From: an uncultured Ruminiclostridium sp.
Lineage (GTDB): Bacteria > Bacillota > Clostridia > Oscillospirales > Ruminococcaceae
Length of the DNA stretch: 64,000 bases
Direction of reading: 5' to 3'
Assembly (NCBI GenBank): GCA_934490165.1
Contig: CAKSTB010000012.1
Span: forward strand, 1-64,000
The notes beneath the pieces were generated by a model. That model ran no database searches. It saw only the letters and a program-made list of their open reading frames with translations, and was not told the DNA's origin. Below are positions 60,714-64,000 of this stretch, piece by piece. The number at the start of each line of letters is the position of its first letter. Positions within the stretch are counted from its first letter, which is position 1. The translations under genes were made by a program, and so were the position numbers.

Positions 60714-61967
60714 ATGGCAAATAAAAAATGTCCTGTTTCCAAAAAGTGCAGTGGGTGCCAGCTGTCTAATATGACATACGAACAGCAGCTTGAATGGAAG
60801 CAGAAGGATACCGAAAAGCTGCTCGGCGGTTTCGGCAAGGTATCGCCGATAATCGGTGCAGATGACCCGTATAACTACAGGAACAAGGTACAGGCTGTTT
60901 TCCGCTCTGACAGAAACAGCAGGATAATTTCGGGTGTGTATCAGTCTTCAAGGAACGGAATAGTCGGAATTGACAGCTGTATGCTTGACGACAAGCGCGC
61001 CGATGAGATAATAGTCGGTATAAGAGCTTTGCTAAAATCGTTTAAATTACAGCCGTATGACGAGGGCACGGAGCGCGGATTTTTACGTCATGTGCTAATC
61101 CGTGTCGGAAAGAATACGGGTGAAATACTTGTAACGCTGGTCGGCGGAAACTCAATGTTCCCTAAAAAGCACGACTTTGTAAAGGCGCTTATAAAGCAGT
61201 TCCCCGACATCACGACAGTTACATTCTCGGTAAACCGTACTCCCGAAATGCTTACCCTCGGAAATAATAACGAGGTGCTTTACGGCGAGGGATATATTAC
61301 CGATATTCTCTGCGGCAAGAAGTTCAGGATCTCTCCGCAGTCGTTCTATCAGATAAATCACGCACAGACCGAAAAGCTGTACGACTATGCAATCAAGGCG
61401 GCGAAGCTTACGAAGAACGACATTCTGCTTGACGCTTACAGCGGAATAGGCACGATAGGTATAATCGCATCGGACTATGTAAAGCAGGTGCAAGGCATAG
61501 AATACAATGCCGCCGCTGTCCGTGACGCGGTGAAAAACTGCCACGAAAACGGACTTACGCGCAACATTGCTTTTAACCGCGGTGATGCAGGCGAGTTTTT
61601 GGAGAAAAAGGCGAAGCTCGGCACGCATTATAACGCGGTGATCCTCGACCCTGCAAGAGCGGGAGCGGACAGAAAGTTTCTGCACTCGCTTGTGAAAATC
61701 GCTCCGGAGAGGATAGTTTATATTTCGTGTAATCCGGCGACTCAGGCGAGGGATCTGAAAACGCTTGTGAAAAAATACAGGGTAACGGATATTCAGCCGT
61801 TCGATATGTTCCCGCATACGAGGCATGTGGAGACGGTAGTACTGCTTTCCCACAAAAAGCCAGACGGACATATCAACGTAAAAGTTGAGTTTGGCGAGAG
61901 TGAGGGAAAAGTTCCGCTTGATAATATCGCTAAAAGAGCCGAAAGCTATAAGCCCAAAGAATCGTGA
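60714..61967 (+). CDS. RlmD/RumA-type RNA m5U methyltransferase, second paralog with foreign tail
   Basis: A 417-residue SAM-dependent methyltransferase without a TRAM domain. It begins with Cys residues (CPVSKKCSGCQL) like the Fe-S motif, has LDAYSGIGTIGIIA (near 243), LDPARAGADRKF (near 309) and YISCNPATQ (near 336). From HVETV (residue 371) its DNA matches the end of the paralog at 12046 for 138 bp with 5 changes, though the genes are otherwise unlike. The tail stops after KAES-like SYKPKES, 70 residues shorter than in the first copy. Target base unknown. Confidence 0.88.
   Translation: MANKKCPVSKKCSGCQLSNMTYEQQLEWKQKDTEKLLGGFGKVSPIIGADDPYNYRNKVQAVFRSDRNSRIISGVYQSSRNGIVGIDSCMLDDKRADEIIVGIRALLKSFKLQPYDEGTERGFLRHVLIRVGKNTGEILVTLVGGNSMFPKKHDFVKALIKQFPDITTVTFSVNRTPEMLTLGNNNEVLYGEGYITDILCGKKFRISPQSFYQINHAQTEKLYDYAIKAAKLTKNDILLDAYSGIGTIGIIASDYVKQVQGIEYNAAAVRDAVKNCHENGLTRNIAFNRGDAGEFLEKKAKLGTHYNAVILDPARAGADRKFLHSLVKIAPERIVYISCNPATQARDLKTLVKKYRVTDIQPFDMFPHTRHVETVVLLSHKKPDGHINVKVEFGESEGKVPLDNIAKRAESYKPKES
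61824..61961 (+). repeat. 138-bp direct repeat, copy 2 (in second rlmD paralog)
   Basis: Partner of 13357-13494. After the shared block the two sequences diverge at once (stop codon here, about 70 more codons there), which suggests that the shared block is the end of an element joined to rlmD. Confidence 0.85.
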
Positions 61968-62049
61968 TGTTTATGGATGGAGAATATATCAGCAAGAAGA
62001 TAATACGTTGTTTATTCCATATTCTCAACGAAATGCAAAGGACATAAAA

Positions 62050-62244
62050 GCAAAAAAGATAGTATTGTCCATAAAGCGGAAAGCGAGAAATCAAATTTAT
62101 CAGTTTCTGGAGCGATATACGGTTCTTTTGAATTTTCCCCTATACTGTCCGAAGTGTAAACAAGAAACATTGATTGAAGCAAAAAAACTTCAAGTAACGG
62201 TCATTGAAGATATTGATAAAAAGCGAGATGATAAGGAAAGGTAA
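62050..62244 (+). pseudogene. Cysteine-rich KTR-domain protein remnant
   Basis: The frame reads TVLLNFPLYCPKCKQETLIE and then AKKLQVTVIE, the second half of the small KTR-domain proteins carried by Tn916/Tn1549-type conjugative elements. The first CPxC of the family is not readable in this frame (it may be shifted), and the usual end, KEPDAKTQ-something, is missing; it appears instead at the end of the HEAT gene downstream. The 5' part of the open frame (61885-62050) overlaps the rlmD tail and is probably not a real gene. AT-rich. Confidence 0.6.
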
Positions 62245-62255
62245 AAACAACGCTT

Positions 62256-62903
62256 ATGGATGAAAAATTATATCGTGAACTCGGTCAACTGACAAAAGAT
62301 AAAACTATTTGGAAACAAAATATCCCCTATGTAGCTTCTTTACTTAAAAATCAATCTCCTAAAATAACGGCTAAAGCAATGTGGTTGCTTGGAGAGATGG
62401 GATTGATATATCCGCAGGAAATCGCACCATATACAAAAGAAATTGCTTCTTTTATCGTTTCGGAAAATGACTTATTAAGAGAGCGTACTGCTAATGCTTT
62501 AGGACGAATTGGCAGAGCAGATTACAAACTTGTTGCCCCTTATTTTAAGGAACTATTTATCTTGGCAGGAGATAAAAGCTCTAATGTACGGTTGAGTTTT
62601 ATATGGGCTTCTGAAAACATTGCAACAAATACACCAACGGTGTATGAAGATTGTTTGCCAATATTTGCAGAGCTTCTTAACGATGAAAACGAAAGAGTCC
62701 GAATAGAAGCACCAGAGATGTTTCGGGTGTTAGGAAAACGAACGCCTGAGCTTGTGCGACCATATTTAGAAAAATTAGAATATATAGCAACGCACGATGA
62801 GGTTAGTGTAGTTCGTATTCACGCCAAAGGGGCAATTAGAGCTATATTATCTAAAACCATCAAAGAGCCAGACGCTAAGACGCAGAATAAACAAGTGAGA
62901 TAA
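62256..62903 (+). CDS. HEAT-repeat protein fused to a KTR-type tail
   Basis: A 215-residue all-helical protein with about five HEAT-like repeats (AKAMWLLGEMGLI near 48, ERTANALGRIGRAD near 79, VRLSFIWASENIA near 111, VRIEAPEMFRVLG near 148, VRIHAKGAIRAIL near 183), similar to DNA-alkylation-repair/HEAT scaffold proteins. The last 15 residues (TIKEPDAKTQNKQVR) match the usual end of KTR-domain proteins, while the preceding KTR remnant lacks it; I infer insertion of the HEAT gene within a KTR gene. AT-rich, foreign to the chromosome. Role unknown. Confidence 0.7.
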   Translation: MDEKLYRELGQLTKDKTIWKQNIPYVASLLKNQSPKITAKAMWLLGEMGLIYPQEIAPYTKEIASFIVSENDLLRERTANALGRIGRADYKLVAPYFKELFILAGDKSSNVRLSFIWASENIATNTPTVYEDCLPIFAELLNDENERVRIEAPEMFRVLGKRTPELVRPYLEKLEYIATHDEVSVVRIHAKGAIRAILSKTIKEPDAKTQNKQVR

Positions 62904-63484
62904 CTCATGCTTCTGTTGCAGAGGTGATCAGTAAACTGGTTAGCAATCCTAAATTTTCGGATTTAATACGCAGCAAGATAAATATGGAAGTAGACACAAG
63001 CGCATTAGATCAGGAAATAGCAAATTACGAAAAACAATTAAGACAGCTATATCATAATAAAGATACGATCTTGTCAGATGTTGATTCTCTTGATTATGAG
63101 GATAAACATTATCAGCGAAGAAAAACAGATTTAGAGAACCGTTTGTACAAGACTTATGATAAAATAGATGAAGCAGAGGAATTGCTTATATCTGCAAAAA
63201 CTAAGAAACGCGCTCTGCTGGCAGACAAGATTACCGGAGACAATATCTACAAGGCACTCATTTTCTTTGATAAGCTGTATGCCCAAATGAACGAAGCTGA
63301 GAAACGAGAGTTCCTGTCACAGTTAGTGGATAATGTACAGATTTACGAAGAACGCAAAGAAAATGGTCAGTGGCTGAAATCCATAGAATTTAAGTTGCCG
63401 ATTATAGAAAAAGAGTTTACCCTAAGTTTGGACAATGATACACAAAATGAGTGTGTGGTGTCGATGTCAAGGAAAGCGGAGTAA
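62891..63484 (+). pseudogene. C-terminal fragment of a large serine recombinase
   Basis: About 195 residues, open from 62891 with no proper start (a GTG at 62924 is possible). It has a long coiled coil (LDQEIANYEKQLRQLYHNKD) and the FFDKLYAQMNEAEKREFLSQ and LVDNVQIYEE blocks of Tn4451/TndX-like recombinases with a DUF4368-type end. The catalytic Ser domain and zinc region are missing. It is the remains of the integrase of the element that joined the second rlmD paralog. Confidence 0.75.
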
Positions 63485-63778
63485 ATCGGGATATATGGCT
63501 TAACGGTGCGGTTTGCTAGCATTGGGTAGGCTGTGCCGTTTTGGCAGAATATGGCGATTTGGCGTATAGAGTAATATGTCTGCGGTGACAGCAGTTTCGC
63601 AGCGATACACGGGGCGTGGGTAGGGTGTGCGGAAGTGGTGTTATGGTGGGCGTGATAGATGTTTTCAATAGTGCAAACTCCGTTTGAGTAAGTGACATGG
63701 TTAAAGTATAATCTGGAAGCTAGACTGTTAGCTGTATGGTTGGCATTGGATTAGATGTTATGGAAGGGATGATATAAA
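63485..63778. other. GT-rich non-coding spacer after recombinase remnant
   Basis: About 290 bp without a credible gene. The plus strand is unusually G/T-rich between about 63500 and 63660 (for example GCGTGGGTAGGGTGTGCGG), unlike the AT-rich element on its left. It may hold the element's outer end; no terminal repeat could be matched inside the window. Confidence 0.4.
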
Positions 63779-63994
63779 ATGAGTGAAACGAAAACAGATG
63801 AAGTGATTCAATTTATGTCTCAGTATTCATTGGAAGAGGTTCTGTCTGGAATCATAGAGTTTCAAATGCTTCTCTATGGACATGATGATACATTTATTCC
63901 CGCTTCTGAATATTTAGCAGCAAATGCATTATATGCCTGTAAAGAATTCGGTAATAAAAATTTCATGTGGAGAGATTATGAAATCTTAGAATAA
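63779..63994 (+). CDS. Small hypothetical protein
   Basis: A 71-residue acidic soluble protein starting MSETKTDEVIQFMSQYSLEE, with GGAAGGGATG upstream at 9 bases. No recognised domain. It is AT-rich like the element remnant before it and ends 6 bases before the window edge, so its downstream partners cannot be seen. Confidence 0.55.
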   Translation: MSETKTDEVIQFMSQYSLEEVLSGIIEFQMLLYGHDDTFIPASEYLAANALYACKEFGNKNFMWRDYEILE

Positions 63995-64000
63995 TATGCA

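Noticed and set aside
13357..61961. The 138-bp direct repeats as the two ends of one 48-kb mobile element
   Set aside because: The interval holds housekeeping genes (cdaA, nifJ, pckG, pur genes, secG, tRNAs) with native composition, and each repeat lies in a different rlmD paralog. Two separate insertions fit better.
61885..62050. 5' part of the open frame overlapping the second rlmD end as a real gene start
   Set aside because: It is antiphase to the rlmD tail and only becomes family-like (KTR) after about 62113; the upstream part is accidental or degenerate.
63485..63778. A gene in the GT-rich spacer
   Set aside because: Frames are short or antisense with skewed composition and have no start signals or family motifs.

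Overview
The window looks like a chromosomal segment of a low-to-moderate GC, anaerobic Clostridia-type bacterium of the gut Oscillospiraceae/Ruminococcaceae kind (possibly [Eubacterium] siraeum-like; the species is a guess). Supporting features are a fused pyruvate:ferredoxin oxidoreductase, GTP-type PEP carboxykinase, rubrerythrin, CdaA/CdaR, Clostridia-style sigma-A promoters (many near-perfect -35/17 bp/-10 pairs), tRNAs with encoded CCA, and secreted and cytosolic glycoside hydrolases beside an ATPase-less sugar ABC transporter.

Layout. 1-6.2 kb: a perfect promoter firing off the left edge, two small unknown genes, a SAM methyltransferase coupled to a K+/H+ antiporter, a cytidylate-kinase-like protein and a MATE exporter, all on the minus strand. 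6.2-13.7 kb: HAD phosphatase, GH5 lipoprotein and acylphosphatase; a repeat-rich spacer; a cytosolic GH26-like enzyme with operator-like palindromes; prfB coupled to an rlmD-type RNA methyltransferase gene. 13.36-16.6 kb: an AT-rich island fused to the rlmD 3' end, with a decapitated vanU-like regulator, vanR, vanS and vanY but no resistance ligase. 16.7-24.5 kb (minus strand): a three-gene BspA-type LRR / VWA-metallopeptidase-like / MoxR-type AAA+ operon, then MscS and the cdaR-cdaA c-di-AMP genes. 24.5-35.6 kb: nifJ, an AGCS symporter, pckG and a sugar ABC transporter. 36-47.7 kb: a purine operon, purE-purC-(purF paralog)-purF-purM-purN-purO-purH(AICARFT)-...-purD, preceded by a 35-codon leader ORF and a terminator-like hairpin, and containing an embedded trio (PH-like membrane protein, lipoprotein, pentapeptide-repeat protein). 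47.7-60.7 kb: secG, a lipoprotein, a two-component system, pyridoxamine kinase, tRNA-Thr and tRNA-Tyr, SDR, rubrerythrin, a Gfo/Idh/MocA oxidoreductase, a flavoprotein, a TrmH-like methyltransferase and a patatin. 60.7-64 kb: a second rlmD paralog whose 3' end carries the same 138-bp tail as the first copy (96% identical), followed by a decayed mobile element (KTR-domain remnant, HEAT-repeat gene, C-terminal piece of a large serine recombinase).

The most striking observations are: (i) two different rlmD paralogs 48 kb apart end in nearly the same foreign tail, which reads as two independent insertions of related elements at the conserved HVETV codons; (ii) a vanG-like regulatory/carboxypeptidase remnant without a ligase, with a 25-bp terminator stem between vanS and vanY; (iii) a HEAT-repeat gene that seems to have landed inside a KTR-domain gene and taken its tail; (iv) a PurF paralog without its catalytic cysteine beside a canonical PurF, and a PurH split into PurO plus a free AICAR transformylase; (v) an LRR/VWA/AAA+ operon of unknown function; (vi) similar operator-like sites upstream of the GH26-like gene and the sugar ABC transporter.
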